A stretch of 64,000 nucleotides of DNA. Source: Streptococcus sp. WB01_FAA12 (GTDB taxonomy: Bacteria; Bacillota; Bacilli; Lactobacillales; Streptococcaceae). This document shows, piece after piece, positions 38,262 through 47,722 of this stretch. The stretch spans positions 1 through 64,000 of the forward strand of contig NZ_JABAEX010000006.1 in assembly GCF_012843315.1 (NCBI RefSeq), in the 5' to 3' direction. Positions within the stretch are counted from its first letter, which is position 1; every line of letters begins with the position of its first letter. Under the pieces are notes generated by a model. The model ran no database searches and was not told the origin of the DNA. It worked only from the letters and a program-made list of their open reading frames with translations. Made by a program: the position numbers and the translations under genes.

Positions 38262-38816
38262 CTATTTTTGACTTAGAAATTGCCCAACCACAGCACCCAT
38301 CAAGGCACCAAGGAGGATACTTGAAACAAAGAGAAGGATTTTGTCCCACTCTGGAGCGACCATGATACGGTCAATGTATTCTTGGGATTTTCCACGCGCG
38401 AGTAAGGTAGCCACGTAAGCTTTGGGACGGATCCACATGAGGAAGATAGGGCCACTTGTACTAAAAGCAAAGACGAGGAAGGAGAGGGTGTTTTTGATTC
38501 GATCTCTGTAGTTGCCGAGACGAGCGATGGCATCTGCTGCAAGACCGCAAGTGATAGCCGGTAGAAAGGCACCAGCGCCGTGTTTACTAGCTAGAAAAAA
38601 GAGAGCCATAAAGAGTCCGAGAGTGGTAATCGCTCCAAAACGAGGAACCTTTGCCAAAAGAAACATGTAGACGCTACCCCCGACAAGGGCAGAAAAGGCA
38701 GGCGCATAGAACATATTGCCCGTTGAATCCACCAAGTGTCCAAGTACTACTCCGATTCCTAGACAGAGGAAGTAGAGGACGACGGCTAAGAGGGTAGTTA
38801 AGATATTTTTCTTCAT
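38262..38816 (-). CDS. MptD/Trep_Strep-family putative ECF transporter S component
   Basis: The start at 38816 has AGGAGA 5-9 bases upstream; the longer frame to 38858 is leader. The 184-residue hydrophobic protein has about six helices, with LGIGVVLGHLVDSTGNMFYAPAF-like and FLPAITCGLAADAIARLGNY segments that match the family as I know it. S components bind a vitamin or metal and use a shared energy-coupling module encoded elsewhere. The substrate is unknown. The gene is monocistronic and faces left. Confidence 0.82.
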   Translation of the reverse strand: MKKNILTTLLAVVLYFLCLGIGVVLGHLVDSTGNMFYAPAFSALVGGSVYMFLLAKVPRFGAITTLGLFMALFFLASKHGAGAFLPAITCGLAADAIARLGNYRDRIKNTLSFLVFAFSTSGPIFLMWIRPKAYVATLLARGKSQEYIDRIMVAPEWDKILLFVSSILLGALMGAVVGQFLSQK

Positions 38817-38949
38817 GAGAATCTCCTTATATAAAACTGTCAAAATCAATTGTATCACGCTTTTAGAGGATTGTAAATGGGTGCTCTATGTTTTTGAAAA
38901 CGTTTGAAATATGATATAATAGTTACATAGTTGTTTTAAGGAGGATATC

Positions 38950-39564
38950 ATGGGAAAGTTTCTAGAATTCGTCTTTAATCGTTTCTTTTTAGGAATGATT
39001 GCGACGGCTTTTTTCTGGTTATTGACACTAGCAGGAGGTGTGGTCTTTGGTTTGGCACCAGCTAGTGCAACTCTTATGAGTTTATATGCGGAGCACGGTT
39101 ATACTTATCGAGCTTATAGTTTGAAAGAAGCTTGGGAATTGTATAAGAGTAACTTTGTCAAGAGCAACCTAGCTTTCTATAGTTTTGTACTTGTAGATCT
39201 GGTCTTAGTCTATGGTTTGTACCTTTTGGTTCAATTGCCCCATCAGACTATCTTCCATCTCTTGGCAACCTTTCTCAATATCCTTGTTGTTGCCTTTGTT
39301 TTTTTGGCTTATACCGTTTCATTGAAACTCCAAGTTCACTATGAGCTCTCTTATCGAAATACTGTAAAACTCGCTCTTATCGGAATTTTTATGAATTTGC
39401 CGGCAATTGCCAAGGTTTTATTTGGTACGGTCATGCTTGTAGGAATTGGTTACTATATGCCCGCCTTGCTTTCCTTCGTAGGAATTGGGATGTGGCATTT
39501 CTTTATCAGTGATATGTTGGAACCTGTATATGAAAGTATCCATGAAAAATTGGCGACAAAATAA
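38950..39564 (+). CDS. YesL-family (DUF624) membrane protein
   Basis: A 204-residue protein after AAGGAGG. It has five hydrophobic helices and the opening FNRFFLGMIATAFFWLLTLAGGVVFGLAPA typical of YesL. YesL proteins are encoded beside YesM/YesN two-component systems and sugar transporters; their function is uncertain, possibly signal modulation or transport assistance. The kinase gene begins inside its last 23 bases, so the three genes form one translationally coupled unit. Confidence 0.85.
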   Translation: MGKFLEFVFNRFFLGMIATAFFWLLTLAGGVVFGLAPASATLMSLYAEHGYTYRAYSLKEAWELYKSNFVKSNLAFYSFVLVDLVLVYGLYLLVQLPHQTIFHLLATFLNILVVAFVFLAYTVSLKLQVHYELSYRNTVKLALIGIFMNLPAIAKVLFGTVMLVGIGYYMPALLSFVGIGMWHFFISDMLEPVYESIHEKLATK

Positions 39565-41212
39565 AATGAAGCCGTTCTGGCTCCACTCGCTCTTGCGCAT
39601 CTATACCTTGGTGATGATTGTCATCATTGCAAGTTTTGCGGTCATGCTCTCCTATGCTGACTGGAGTTCCCGTGAAAAAGAAGCCCAGCGAGTAGCTCAA
39701 CGTGTAACGACTCGGACAGTGAGTGAGATTGAATATTACCACAGAGAGTCGACTCAGCTAGCGCAGGAACTGGTTGAAAATCGAGCACGGATTGAAGGGA
39801 TTTACAAGTATTTTAGTCTCAGTACATCGGATTATTTTTACTGGCTGTTGCAACGTAAAGCGTCTCCCTATGTCTCAGTATCCTTGTATGAAAACATTGA
39901 TGATTTGTATGTAAGAAATGACTTTGTGACAGGTGTTGCAATTGTTTTGCAAGACTACAAGGAAGTCTACGTTTCTACTAGAGAGAAACGTAGCGGGGAG
40001 AAAATTCTTGCTGAGGATTTCAAACCAGCAGCCAATAGTTTTGCCATACCAGTACTTGATCCTAACTCCGATCAGTCGCTAGGTGTTATCTACATTTCTT
40101 TATCGCAGGATGTACTTTACCAAGCAATTGATAATACTCGCGGTCTGATTCCTGTGGCCGTGACGATCACTTCCCCTTTTGATACTGAATTGTTTCATAT
40201 AGGGGAAAATGTAGTAGCTGAACGGGAAAATTGGATTGTTGGTTTGACATCACATGGCTATCAAGTCCAATCAGCAGTTCCCAAGAATTTTGTTCTTACT
40301 GGGACTTTAACTAGTTCCGCTGTCATTGTTGGTTTGAGTGTTCTCTTTATCATTATCTTATATACCACTTTGAGGCAGACCTTCTCCAATTACCAAAGGC
40401 AGGTTGTGGACTTGGTGGAGTCTATCCAGGTTATTGCCCAAGGAGAAGAGGGACTTCGGATCGATACCTCTAAAAAAGACCAAGAGTTGCTTCTCATTGC
40501 AGAAACCACCAATGATATGTTGGATCGCCTGGAAAAGAATATCCACGATATTTATCAGCTAGAGCTAAGTCAGAAAGATGCCAATATGCGAGCCCTGCAA
40601 GCTCAAATCAATCCTCACTTTATGTACAATACCTTAGAGTTTCTGCGCATGTATGCCGTCATGGAAAGCCAAGATGAACTGGCGGATATTATCTATGAAT
40701 TTAGCAGTTTACTACGCAATAATATCTCCGACGAGCGGGAAACGACGCTGAAGCAAGAATTAGAATTTTGTCGCAAATACAGCTATCTCTGTATGGTGCG
40801 TTATCCAAAGTCAGTTGCCTATGGTTTTAAGATTGCGCCAGAATTAGAAAATATGAAGATTCCCAAGTTTACGCTCCAACCATTGGTCGAAAACTACTTT
40901 GCCCACGGTATTGACCACCGTCGAACAGACAATGTAATCAGCATCAAGGTCTTGAAGGGTGAGGGATTTGTTGAAATCCTAGTGGTAGACAATGGTCGCG
41001 GGATGACTGCTGAGAAACTAGCTAGCTTGCAAGAAAAACTAACTCAGAGAAGTTTTGAGCACGAGGCAAGCTATAGCGGAGAGCGACAATCAATTGGAAT
41101 AGTCAATGTACACGAACGCTTTGTCCTCTATTTTGGGGATCGTTACCAAATCAGTGTAGAGTCAGCTGAGCAAGAAGGTGTTCGTTACCGTATTACTATT
41201 CAAAATGAATAG
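39542..41212 (+). CDS. YesM-type sensor histidine kinase
   Basis: The ATG at 39542 gives 556 residues; an in-frame ATG at 39566 is also possible, and the frame further upstream is the yesL overlap. A membrane helix near residues 14-35, an extracellular sensor of about 230 residues, a second helix near 265-290, a HAMP-like linker, then the His_kinase domain with the phospho-acceptor in QINPHFMYNTLEFLR near 362, and an ATPase domain with VDNGRGM near 485. It is the pneumococcal TCS07 equivalent by synteny; that system is linked to glycan use. The response regulator gene follows after 12 bases. Confidence 0.92.
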   Translation: MKNWRQNKMKPFWLHSLLRIYTLVMIVIIASFAVMLSYADWSSREKEAQRVAQRVTTRTVSEIEYYHRESTQLAQELVENRARIEGIYKYFSLSTSDYFYWLLQRKASPYVSVSLYENIDDLYVRNDFVTGVAIVLQDYKEVYVSTREKRSGEKILAEDFKPAANSFAIPVLDPNSDQSLGVIYISLSQDVLYQAIDNTRGLIPVAVTITSPFDTELFHIGENVVAERENWIVGLTSHGYQVQSAVPKNFVLTGTLTSSAVIVGLSVLFIIILYTTLRQTFSNYQRQVVDLVESIQVIAQGEEGLRIDTSKKDQELLLIAETTNDMLDRLEKNIHDIYQLELSQKDANMRALQAQINPHFMYNTLEFLRMYAVMESQDELADIIYEFSSLLRNNISDERETTLKQELEFCRKYSYLCMVRYPKSVAYGFKIAPELENMKIPKFTLQPLVENYFAHGIDHRRTDNVISIKVLKGEGFVEILVVDNGRGMTAEKLASLQEKLTQRSFEHEASYSGERQSIGIVNVHERFVLYFGDRYQISVESAEQEGVRYRITIQNE

Positions 41213-41224
41213 AAAGGAAGGGAA

Positions 41225-42511
41225 ATGTATAAAGTTTTATTAGTAGACGATGAGTATATGGTGACAGAGGGGCTCAAGCGATTAATCCCCTTTGAAAAAT
41301 GGGATATGCAAGTCGTCGCAACAGCCAATCATGCTGATGATGCTTTAGACTATGTCAAGGAAAATCCAGTAGATGTGATCATTTCCGATGTCAATATGCC
41401 AGATAAGACAGGGCTTGAGATGATTAAGGAAATGAAGGAGCTGCTTCCAGATACCTATTATATCTTGCTGTCGGGCTATCAGGAGTTTGACTATGTCAAG
41501 AAAGCAATGAACCTTAGTGTCGTGGATTATCTAGTGAAGCCAGTGGATAAGGTGGAGTTGAGTCATCTATTAGAAAAAATTGCGAGACAGCTTCAGGAAA
41601 AGGTGGAGCAAAGCCAAACTCTCAGCCAAGAATTGGATGAAGAGGGATTTACCAACTTCTTAGCGGGTAAAGACAGCTGGTGGATAGGCCTTTCAAAGGA
41701 AAAACAAGGATCTTTCACTATTCCTTACTATGTTTTAGGTCAAGACTGGCAGATTTTTATCTCTGATCAACCACTAGATGGAATCGTAGTAACGCCTTTT
41801 GGAGCACCCTACCAACAAGCCTTTGAAAAATGGAAGATCAACGCTGAAAAAGCCCTCTTCTACGGTTCAGTTAATCTAGAAAAATCCGAGAGTTTATTTG
41901 CTTATTACGAACCGATTTATCGCGTGATTATCCAAGGAAATATCAATCAAATCATCGAAGAATTAACCTTGCTAGAGAAGGTTGTTTTGGAGAATACCCC
42001 GCGCGTGGCTATCACCAAACAACTCTTTACTCAGTTTGTCATGGATGTCTTCCACTTGTTTGAGCATCTAAAAGCGGATGATATGACCGAGATTGTCAAA
42101 GCCATCCATGCTATTAACTCCTTTAAAGAATTGGTTGCCTACATCAAAGAAACCTTGACTAAGTTTTTTGGCCAGTACCGCATGAATGAAAATGTGGTGA
42201 GTGTTCTTGAAGTCATCGGACGTGATTATCAGAAAGAGCTCTCGCTTAAGGATATCAGCAAGGATCTCTTTATCAATCCTGTCTACCTCGGTCAGTTAAT
42301 CAAGCGAGAAACCAACTCAACCTTCGCAGAATTGCTCAACAAACAGCGGATTAAGGCAGCGCAACAGCTCTTGCTTTCAACCAATGATAGTATTGAAGAT
42401 GTTTGCTATGCTGTTGGTTACAGCAATGTTGGATATTTCTACAAGGTTTTCCGTAAATTGTGCGGAAAATCACCAAAAGCTTACCGCAAACAAGTCGAAA
42501 GTTCCCTGTAA
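41225..42511 (+). CDS. YesN-type AraC-family response regulator
   Basis: A 428-residue protein after GGAAGGGAA. The receiver domain occupies residues 1-125 (LLVDDEYMVTEGL at 5-17, phospho-acceptor Asp in IISDVNMPDKTG near 55, Lys in VKPVDKVE near 104). A middle domain of unknown role follows, and residues 325-428 form two AraC-type helix-turn-helices (LSLKDISKDLFINPVYLGQL, then YKVFRKLCGKSPKAYR). It activates target genes after phosphorylation by the adjacent kinase. Likely targets are sugar or glycan genes elsewhere. Confidence 0.93.
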   Translation: MYKVLLVDDEYMVTEGLKRLIPFEKWDMQVVATANHADDALDYVKENPVDVIISDVNMPDKTGLEMIKEMKELLPDTYYILLSGYQEFDYVKKAMNLSVVDYLVKPVDKVELSHLLEKIARQLQEKVEQSQTLSQELDEEGFTNFLAGKDSWWIGLSKEKQGSFTIPYYVLGQDWQIFISDQPLDGIVVTPFGAPYQQAFEKWKINAEKALFYGSVNLEKSESLFAYYEPIYRVIIQGNINQIIEELTLLEKVVLENTPRVAITKQLFTQFVMDVFHLFEHLKADDMTEIVKAIHAINSFKELVAYIKETLTKFFGQYRMNENVVSVLEVIGRDYQKELSLKDISKDLFINPVYLGQLIKRETNSTFAELLNKQRIKAAQQLLLSTNDSIEDVCYAVGYSNVGYFYKVFRKLCGKSPKAYRKQVESSL

Positions 42512-42571
42512 AACTTGTATTTACGTGCAAAAAATGCTATAATGTCCAAAATACCTTAAGGAGGAAAATTT

Positions 42572-43105
42572 ATGAAAAAGAAACCTATTTATCTTTGGGT
42601 TTTATTAGTCCTATCAGCATTGATTTCAGCTATGTCCTTGTTTGGAATACTAAGTCCAGTACCTAGTAAAGAAGCACTAGGTGCCAGTCAAGCACAAGTA
42701 CAAGGCATTAGCGCTCAGCAGCTGGAGGATACGATTAATTATCTACATAAGACAGCTGAATTATCGCATTCGACTGTTAACATCGTTTTGATTATTTTAT
42801 CTGCGATTTTAGTAGTCGCAGGTATTGTACTCTTGGTTCGTAATCATTTGCAATATGCAAATTATGCTTACATTGCTTATGTTTTGCTTGCCATTGTTGG
42901 TTCGATTTATACTTATATGGGTATGCAAGATGCTGTACAAGCCATCCGTGATGAAACTTTGCGACTAGGAACAGAAGTCCTTGGAAAGGGAACAACGATT
43001 TTATTTGTTGTTATCAATGTCCTCTTCCTTGCTATTGTCTTTTACAAGATGTGGCGTCAACAAAAAGATTTGGCTGAGGAAGTTGAAGCAGAAGAAGCTG
43101 CCTAA
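42572..43105 (+). CDS. Four-helix membrane protein, unknown
   Basis: A 177-residue protein after AAGGAGGAAAA with its own TATAAT box (near 42537). There are four hydrophobic helices (about residues 7-28, 66-87, 91-112, 140-158); the first is followed by an extracellular loop with Gln-rich [15 protein letters not shown]. The C-terminus is acidic (EEVEAEEAA). I recognise no family. It could be a target of the upstream two-component system or an independent unit; it ends at a terminator. Confidence 0.72.
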   Translation: MKKKPIYLWVLLVLSALISAMSLFGILSPVPSKEALGASQAQVQGISAQQLEDTINYLHKTAELSHSTVNIVLIILSAILVVAGIVLLVRNHLQYANYAYIAYVLLAIVGSIYTYMGMQDAVQAIRDETLRLGTEVLGKGTTILFVVINVLFLAIVFYKMWRQQKDLAEEVEAEEAA

Positions 43106-43117
43106 GTATTGACAAAA

Positions 43118-43154
43118 GGGAACTATCAAGTTACAATCTTGTTAGTTCTTTTTA
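43118..43154 (+). terminator. Terminator after the four-helix protein
   Basis: GAACTA-CAAG pairs with CTTG-TAGTTC around a 7-base loop, followed by TTTTT. Confidence 0.85.
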
Positions 43155-43182
43155 TATCGTAAACATAAAAATCGAGGTCAAA

Positions 43183-43653
43183 ATGAAAAAAATATCCTTA
43201 GTGTATATCAGTTTGAGTGGGAATACAGAGAGTTTTGTAACCCGACTCAAGGACTATCTCCTGTCTCAGTACGAAGGGATTGAGGTTGAAAAAATCCATA
43301 TCAAGGATCTGGTCAAGGAAGGTCAAGAATTCTTTGAGATGGATCACCCTTATGTCGCCTTTTTACCAACTTATTTAGAAGGTGGAAATGGTGTCGATAA
43401 CGGCGATGTTGAGATTTTAACGACTCCAGTGGGTGATTTTATCGCCTATGGAGACAATGCCAGTAAGTGTTTTGGTGTAGTGGGCTCTGGTAATCGCAAT
43501 TTTAATAACCAGTACTGTCTGACTGCCAAGCAGTACAGCCAGCGCTTTGGCTTCCCGGTCCTAGCAGACTTTGAAATGCGTGGTATGCTGGGAGATATTA
43601 AAAAAGTCGCAACGATTATCGCGGACTTATATGGATTGGGTTCAGAAAGTTAG
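43183..43653 (+). CDS. nrdI: NrdI-type flavodoxin
   Basis: A 156-residue flavodoxin-like protein: [17 protein letters not shown] at residues 5-21 is the FMN phosphate loop, and [22 protein letters not shown] near 106 is the NrdI signature. NrdI supplies oxidant to assemble the dimanganese-tyrosyl cofactor of class Ib ribonucleotide reductase. No nrdE or nrdF is adjacent, so it acts in trans. Its length and motifs are normal. Confidence 0.9.
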   Translation: MKKISLVYISLSGNTESFVTRLKDYLLSQYEGIEVEKIHIKDLVKEGQEFFEMDHPYVAFLPTYLEGGNGVDNGDVEILTTPVGDFIAYGDNASKCFGVVGSGNRNFNNQYCLTAKQYSQRFGFPVLADFEMRGMLGDIKKVATIIADLYGLGSES

Positions 43654-43665
43654 AATCGTTCAAGT

Positions 43666-43695
43666 AGGCAGTTGGATTTTCTCAACTGCCTTTTG
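43666..43695 (+). terminator. nrdI terminator
   Basis: AGGCAGTTG/CAACTGCCT, 9-bp stem, 8-base loop, TTTT tail. Confidence 0.88.
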
Positions 43696-43701
43696 AATGC
43701 A

Positions 43702-43728
43702 GAAAAAAGCACCCAGACGAGGGTGCTG
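43702..43728 (-). terminator. Terminator of the Nramp-related gene
   Basis: AGCACCC/GGGTGCT stem with a 6-base loop; read leftward it is followed by a run of six T. Confidence 0.88.
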
Positions 43729-43737
43729 CTTTGTGAA

Positions 43738-45000
43738 CTAACCTGCTTTTCCGATGGCAAGTGCATAGATAAAGAAGATCGCAAATCCAAAGAGGAAGAT
43801 CAATCCTGCAATGGCGAGGAGTTTCAACCAAGAAGGAAGATTTTTATTTTCACCTGTGACCAAGACATAGTTCAAAAGGGCAAAGAATGGTGTTGTAAGA
43901 AAAGATCCAATCATGGCAAAGCGGAGCATGGTTGAAACTTGACCGGCAAAGAACTTGATGATGACGATACCAATGATAGCTGTGATGGTCATCCAGATGT
44001 TCAAAGATTTACGATTATCCTCTTTTTGATTTGCCAAGAGTTGAAGGGATGCCTGATTGACACGTGAATAGCCATCGATAACGGTGATGACCGTTCCAAA
44101 GATACAAAGAAAGGCGATAAAGGTGATCAAATAACGAGACCATTCTCCAAGAACAGAGGCATACATACCCACGAATTGAGAGATGTATTTGGCTGAAGCG
44201 GCTTCAACTGCCTGTCCTGTAGGATATTGAATAAGTGCTCCTAGTGCCACGAAGAATACAGCTAGGATAGCAGTTCCAATGTAACCAACGTTAAAGTCGA
44301 AAAGAGCGTCCGCTGTATTAAAGTTGACGGTCTTTTTCTTTTCAGCAGACCAGAGTGAGTTGATGGCTGAAATTTCAATAGGGGCAGGCATCCATCCTAA
44401 GAGGGAAACGATGAAAGGGAGCGCCGCCATTTGCCAAGGTGTCTTTTCGACAAAATCAGAGCTGTATTCAGGATGCTTAATTGCTGCAATGATAACTGCA
44501 AGAACTGTTGCAATGGTCAAAGCAGACATAATCCATTTTGCCATACCGTCCAATAGTTTGTAGCCACCAAAGAGTAACATAGCCCAAATGACCGCAACAA
44601 GGATGAGGGACCATTGAGTGATGCTAAGACCGATCATTGGGAAGGCACTGGCGATGATAGCTGAGCACAGAATGGCAACACCAGCTGTGTTGACCATAGC
44701 TGAAAAGACATTGAGGATAAAGAAAATCCAGAGATAGAGTTTTCCTTTTTCAGCATAGCCTTCCACCAAGGTTTTGCCAGTGTCGGCAGTATATTCGGCA
44801 CCAAAACGGAAAAATGGATATTTAAAAACATTGGCCAAGATAACCAAGAGGAGTAGTGACCAACCATAAGAACCACCAGCTTGAGTAGAGGATACAATGT
44901 GAGAACCTCCAACGGCAGCAGAAGCCATTAGGATTCCTGGCCCCATTGCCTTTAGTTTGCTTGCCCAGGTTGACTGGTTTGATAACGTAACTTGTGACAT
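43738..45000 (-). CDS. Nramp-related divalent-metal transporter without the canonical metal site
   Basis: The start at 45000 follows TAGGAG by 8 bases. The 420-residue product has about eleven helices and the Nramp opening AMGPGILMASAAVGGSH. Canonical Nramp proteins read DPGN at residues 31-34; here the residues are GGSH. In helix 6 the MPHN motif is WMPAPIE. Both metal-ligand positions of helix 1 and the His of helix 6 are thus replaced. Nramp-related proteins with altered sites include magnesium transporters, so the ion may not be Mn2+ or Fe2+. An ATCATAT/ATATGAT dyad at 45118-45136 lies upstream. Confidence 0.88.
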   Translation of the reverse strand: MSQVTLSNQSTWASKLKAMGPGILMASAAVGGSHIVSSTQAGGSYGWSLLLLVILANVFKYPFFRFGAEYTADTGKTLVEGYAEKGKLYLWIFFILNVFSAMVNTAGVAILCSAIIASAFPMIGLSITQWSLILVAVIWAMLLFGGYKLLDGMAKWIMSALTIATVLAVIIAAIKHPEYSSDFVEKTPWQMAALPFIVSLLGWMPAPIEISAINSLWSAEKKKTVNFNTADALFDFNVGYIGTAILAVFFVALGALIQYPTGQAVEAASAKYISQFVGMYASVLGEWSRYLITFIAFLCIFGTVITVIDGYSRVNQASLQLLANQKEDNRKSLNIWMTITAIIGIVIIKFFAGQVSTMLRFAMIGSFLTTPFFALLNYVLVTGENKNLPSWLKLLAIAGLIFLFGFAIFFIYALAIGKAG

Positions 45001-45116
45001 AATAAACACTCCTATTTTTGAATTTTCAGAATAATCTGAATAGATAGCTACTATTCTACAAAAATCTTAAAGGAAATGCAAGATAATTTTTGAAAAATTT
45101 AGAAAATTTCAGAAAA

Positions 45117-45136
45117 ATCATATGAAAGATATGATT
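45117..45136. promoter_or_regulatory. Palindrome upstream of the Nramp-related gene
   Basis: ATCATAT-GAAAG-ATATGAT, perfect 7-bp arms, about 120 bases before the ATG. It may be an operator; no regulator is assigned. Confidence 0.4.
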
Positions 45137-45163
45137 ATCACAAGGAAATGGTATTGATGGGAG

Positions 45164-45194
45164 TAAAAAATCCGAGAAGAAAGCTTCTCGGATT
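45164..45194 (-). terminator. Terminator of the 81-residue protein gene
   Basis: An 11-bp perfect stem AATCCGAGAAG/CTTCTCGGATT; leftward it is followed by TTTTTTA. Confidence 0.9.
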
Positions 45195-45197
45195 CCC

Positions 45198-45443
45198 TTA
45201 TTTCAGTTGCTCAGTGATTTCCTTAGAAAGCAGGAGTCCCAAACGGTAACCCTTATTGATGTAGTCAATCACATCATTGATATTTTCCGTTGTTTGGATC
45301 CTTTCGCGTATGTCTGTTTTGAAAGCTTCGTCCTTCAGAAGCTGTTCCTGAAGGAGTTGTTGAAGTTTTTCTTTTTCGTATTTATTGATGAGAAAAAGAA
45401 CGACAAGACTGATAAGAACTAAGATATAAGCATACTGGCTCAT
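45198..45443 (-). CDS. Small membrane-anchored coiled-coil protein, unknown
   Basis: An 81-residue protein after AGGAGAG. A single N-terminal helix (AYILVLISLVVLFLI) is followed by a charged helical region (KYEKEKLQQLLQEQLLKDEA) likely to form a coiled coil in the cytosol. I do not recognise the family. It lies alone between two terminators. Confidence 0.72.
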   Translation of the reverse strand: MSQYAYILVLISLVVLFLINKYEKEKLQQLLQEQLLKDEAFKTDIRERIQTTENINDVIDYINKGYRLGLLLSKEITEQLK

Positions 45444-45481
45444 AAAATCTCTCCTGGTTTGATAAAAAAGTTGATGGTATA

Positions 45482-45510
45482 AGAAAAGCGAAAGAAATTT
45501 TCGCTTTTCA
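45482..45510. terminator. Bidirectional hairpin between argS and the 81-residue protein gene
   Basis: AAAAGCGAAA/TTTCGCTTTT with a 5-base loop. Leftward transcripts from argS would end here, before the next gene. Confidence 0.75.
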
Positions 45511-45602
45511 ACTAAGTGATTAGACTAGCGGAACAGGTATCCGACAGATAAAACAAGACGGTCTTGACCTTTAACTGAAAAGTCCGTCCAGTTGAAATGA
45601 AG

Positions 45603-45864
45603 ACTAGTGAAGCGCCAAGCCAAAGTCCGTATAGGATTTGGTGTTAGTTACTTAGATTGCTTTATGATTAAGTTATTTGAGTGATTGGGACATGCGTCTA
45701 AACCAATCGCTATTATTTGTTGGGATGCATTAGTGAAGCGTTTAGACACGTATCTCAAGTTACGACGTAAAGAAACATAAATCGATCTTATTTATGTTTC
45801 TTTACTAGTGAAGCGCCAAGCCAAAGTCCGTATAGGATTTGGCGTTAGTTACTTAGATTGCTTT
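45603..45864. repeat. 61-bp direct repeat with nested inverted repeats
   Basis: A unit beginning ACTAGTGAAGCGCCAAGCCA is present at 45603-45663 and 45804-45864 with one base difference (T/C at the GTT/CGTT position), 201 bases apart. TAGTGAAGCG also occurs at 45731. Between the copies lie a perfect 12-bp inverted repeat AGAAACATAAAT/ATTTATGTTTCT (45771-45801), an 8-bp stem GTGATTGG/CCAATCGC (45681-45710), and GTCTAAA/TTTAGAC (45696-45747). After copy 2, GTTACTT-GATTGC pairs with GCAATC-AAGTAAC (45848-45877). It is not a BOX or RUP element as I remember them. Confidence 0.75.
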
Positions 45865-45886
45865 GCAATCAAGTAACTTTGGCGAT

Positions 45887-47575
45887 TTACATCCTCTCTG
45901 GTGCTTCTACTCCAAGCAAACGAAGGGCTTCTTTGAGAACAACAGCTGTTGCGTAGCTGAGGGCTAGGCGACTGTCGCGCTCTGGACTTTCATCCAGGAT
46001 ACGAGTGTGGGCATAGTATTTGTTGAAAGCTTGAGCCAAGCTGATTGCGTATTTAGCGATTAGCGACGGATCATAGTTAACAGATGCGCGTTTGATGACA
46101 CGGGCAAAGTCTTGGAGAAGTTTGATAATTTCCCAGCTTTCAGCATCATTTAGACTGTAACTTGCTTGAGCATTTGGTTGGAAGTCTGCTTTTCTAAGTA
46201 GAGACTGAATACGTGCGTAAGCGTATTGGATATATGGACCAGTCTCACCTTCAAAGGAAACCATTGCTTCCAAATCAAAGTCATAACCATTTCGACGGTC
46301 AGTCTTCAGATCGTAGAATTTGACAGCTCCAACCCCAACAGCTTGGGCGATTTGATCCTTGTTTTCGAGGTCAGGATTTTTCGCTTCAATTTGAGCTTTA
46401 GCACGAGTGATGGCTTCTTGGAGAGTTGGTTCAAGCAGGATGATGTTTCCTTTACGAGTAGAGAGCTTTTGGCGATTTTTGGTTACAAGACCGAAGTCCA
46501 CGTGAACCATATCGTCACTCCAAGCAAATCCCATTTTCTTCAAGACAGCTTTCAACTGTTTAAAGTGGTTGGATTGTTCTTGACCAACTGCGTAGATATT
46601 TTTAACAAAATTGTAAGTACGTGCACGGTAGATAGCTGTCGCAATATCACGTGTGATGTAGAGGGTTGCACCGTCAGATTTCTTAATCATAGCAGGTGGA
46701 AGTTCAACATCATCGAGGTTAACAATGCTAGCTCCGCGTGATTCTTCTAGCAAGCCTTTTTCTTCAAGGATTTGCACGGCCTCGTCCATCTTGTCATTAT
46801 AGAAGGCCTCCCCGTTTAAGCTGTCAAATTCAACGTTTAATAGTTTGTAAATGCGGTTGAACTCAACCAAACTTTCATCACGGAACCATTGCCAAAGTTG
46901 AGTTGCTTCTGGATCGCCATCTTCCAATTTTTTAAACCAGAGACGTCCTTCATCATCAAGAGCTGGGTCATTTTCGATTTCAGCATTGATGCGAACGTAC
47001 AATTTCAACAATTCGTCAATCGGATTAGCTTCGACGGCTTCCTTACTTCCCCATTTTTTATAAGCAACCATGAGAAGACCAAACTGTTTACCCCAGTCTC
47101 CAAGGTGGTTGATTTTAATAGTGTTGTAGCCCATTTTCTTAAAGATATTAGAAAGAGCATCTCCGATAACAGTTGAACGTAAGTGACCTACTGAGAAAGG
47201 TTTTGCGATGTTTGGACTTGATAGGTCAATCGTGATATTTTGCTCTTTGCCTTCCGTTTGTTGAGCGTAGTCAGATCCTTTTTCGATGATCTCTTTGATA
47301 ACTGCTCCAGAAATGGCAGATTTATCAAGGAAGAAGTTGACGTAAGGGCCAGTTGCAACAACTTTTTCAAAGGCTTGGCTGTTGATTTTTTCAGCGATTT
47401 CAGCAGCAATCATTTGAGGGGCTTTGCGTTCGACTTTTGCAAGTGAGAAAGCAGGAAAAGCGATATCTCCCATGTCAGAGTTTTTTGGTTGTTCTAATAA
47501 ATTGAAAATAGCCTCTTGATCCAGGCTATCAATGACGCTAGCCAATTCACTAGCAATCAGTTTTTTTGTACTCAT
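45887..47575 (-). CDS. argS: Arginyl-tRNA synthetase
   Basis: A 562-residue class I synthetase. The HIGH-like signature reads SVGH within [20 protein letters not shown] near residue 125; the KMSKS equivalent region is LSTRKGN near 368; and the C-terminal anticodon-binding helical domain includes YAHTRI near 515. It charges tRNA-Arg. It is divergent from argR, the arginine repressor gene, with a 147-base shared spacer. A GGAGCC site lies just before the ATG. Confidence 0.97.
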   Translation of the reverse strand: MSTKKLIASELASVIDSLDQEAIFNLLEQPKNSDMGDIAFPAFSLAKVERKAPQMIAAEIAEKINSQAFEKVVATGPYVNFFLDKSAISGAVIKEIIEKGSDYAQQTEGKEQNITIDLSSPNIAKPFSVGHLRSTVIGDALSNIFKKMGYNTIKINHLGDWGKQFGLLMVAYKKWGSKEAVEANPIDELLKLYVRINAEIENDPALDDEGRLWFKKLEDGDPEATQLWQWFRDESLVEFNRIYKLLNVEFDSLNGEAFYNDKMDEAVQILEEKGLLEESRGASIVNLDDVELPPAMIKKSDGATLYITRDIATAIYRARTYNFVKNIYAVGQEQSNHFKQLKAVLKKMGFAWSDDMVHVDFGLVTKNRQKLSTRKGNIILLEPTLQEAITRAKAQIEAKNPDLENKDQIAQAVGVGAVKFYDLKTDRRNGYDFDLEAMVSFEGETGPYIQYAYARIQSLLRKADFQPNAQASYSLNDAESWEIIKLLQDFARVIKRASVNYDPSLIAKYAISLAQAFNKYYAHTRILDESPERDSRLALSYATAVVLKEALRLLGVEAPERM

Positions 47576-47722
47576 AAGTAGGCTCCTTTTGGACTTTTAT
47601 TCTATTTTATCATAAATTTAGTGAAAGAAGAAAGATTTTTTTGAATTATTCAGTTTTTTTGGTATAATTATATCTAAAAATAAACCCGAAATCGGTTATA
47701 AATATTCATGTAAGAGGTTGAT
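47576..47722. promoter_or_regulatory. argS/argR divergent promoter region
   Basis: Rightward GGTATAATTATAT (TATAAT near 47662) fits the argR promoter. ATAAATATTCATG near 47697 resembles an ARG-box half site, hinting at autoregulation. Leftward elements for argS are less clear. Confidence 0.45.

Larger units (their letters stand above)
45444..45886. other. Gene-free region downstream of argS
   Basis: No credible ORF. It holds the terminator-like hairpin at 45482, a GACGG/CCGTC stem near 45569-45591, and the repeat patch at 45603-45877. Confidence 0.7.

Noticed and set aside
45603..45864. CRISPR-like array
   Set aside because: Only two copies, 61 bases long and 201 bases apart, with no spacers of uniform size and no cas genes.
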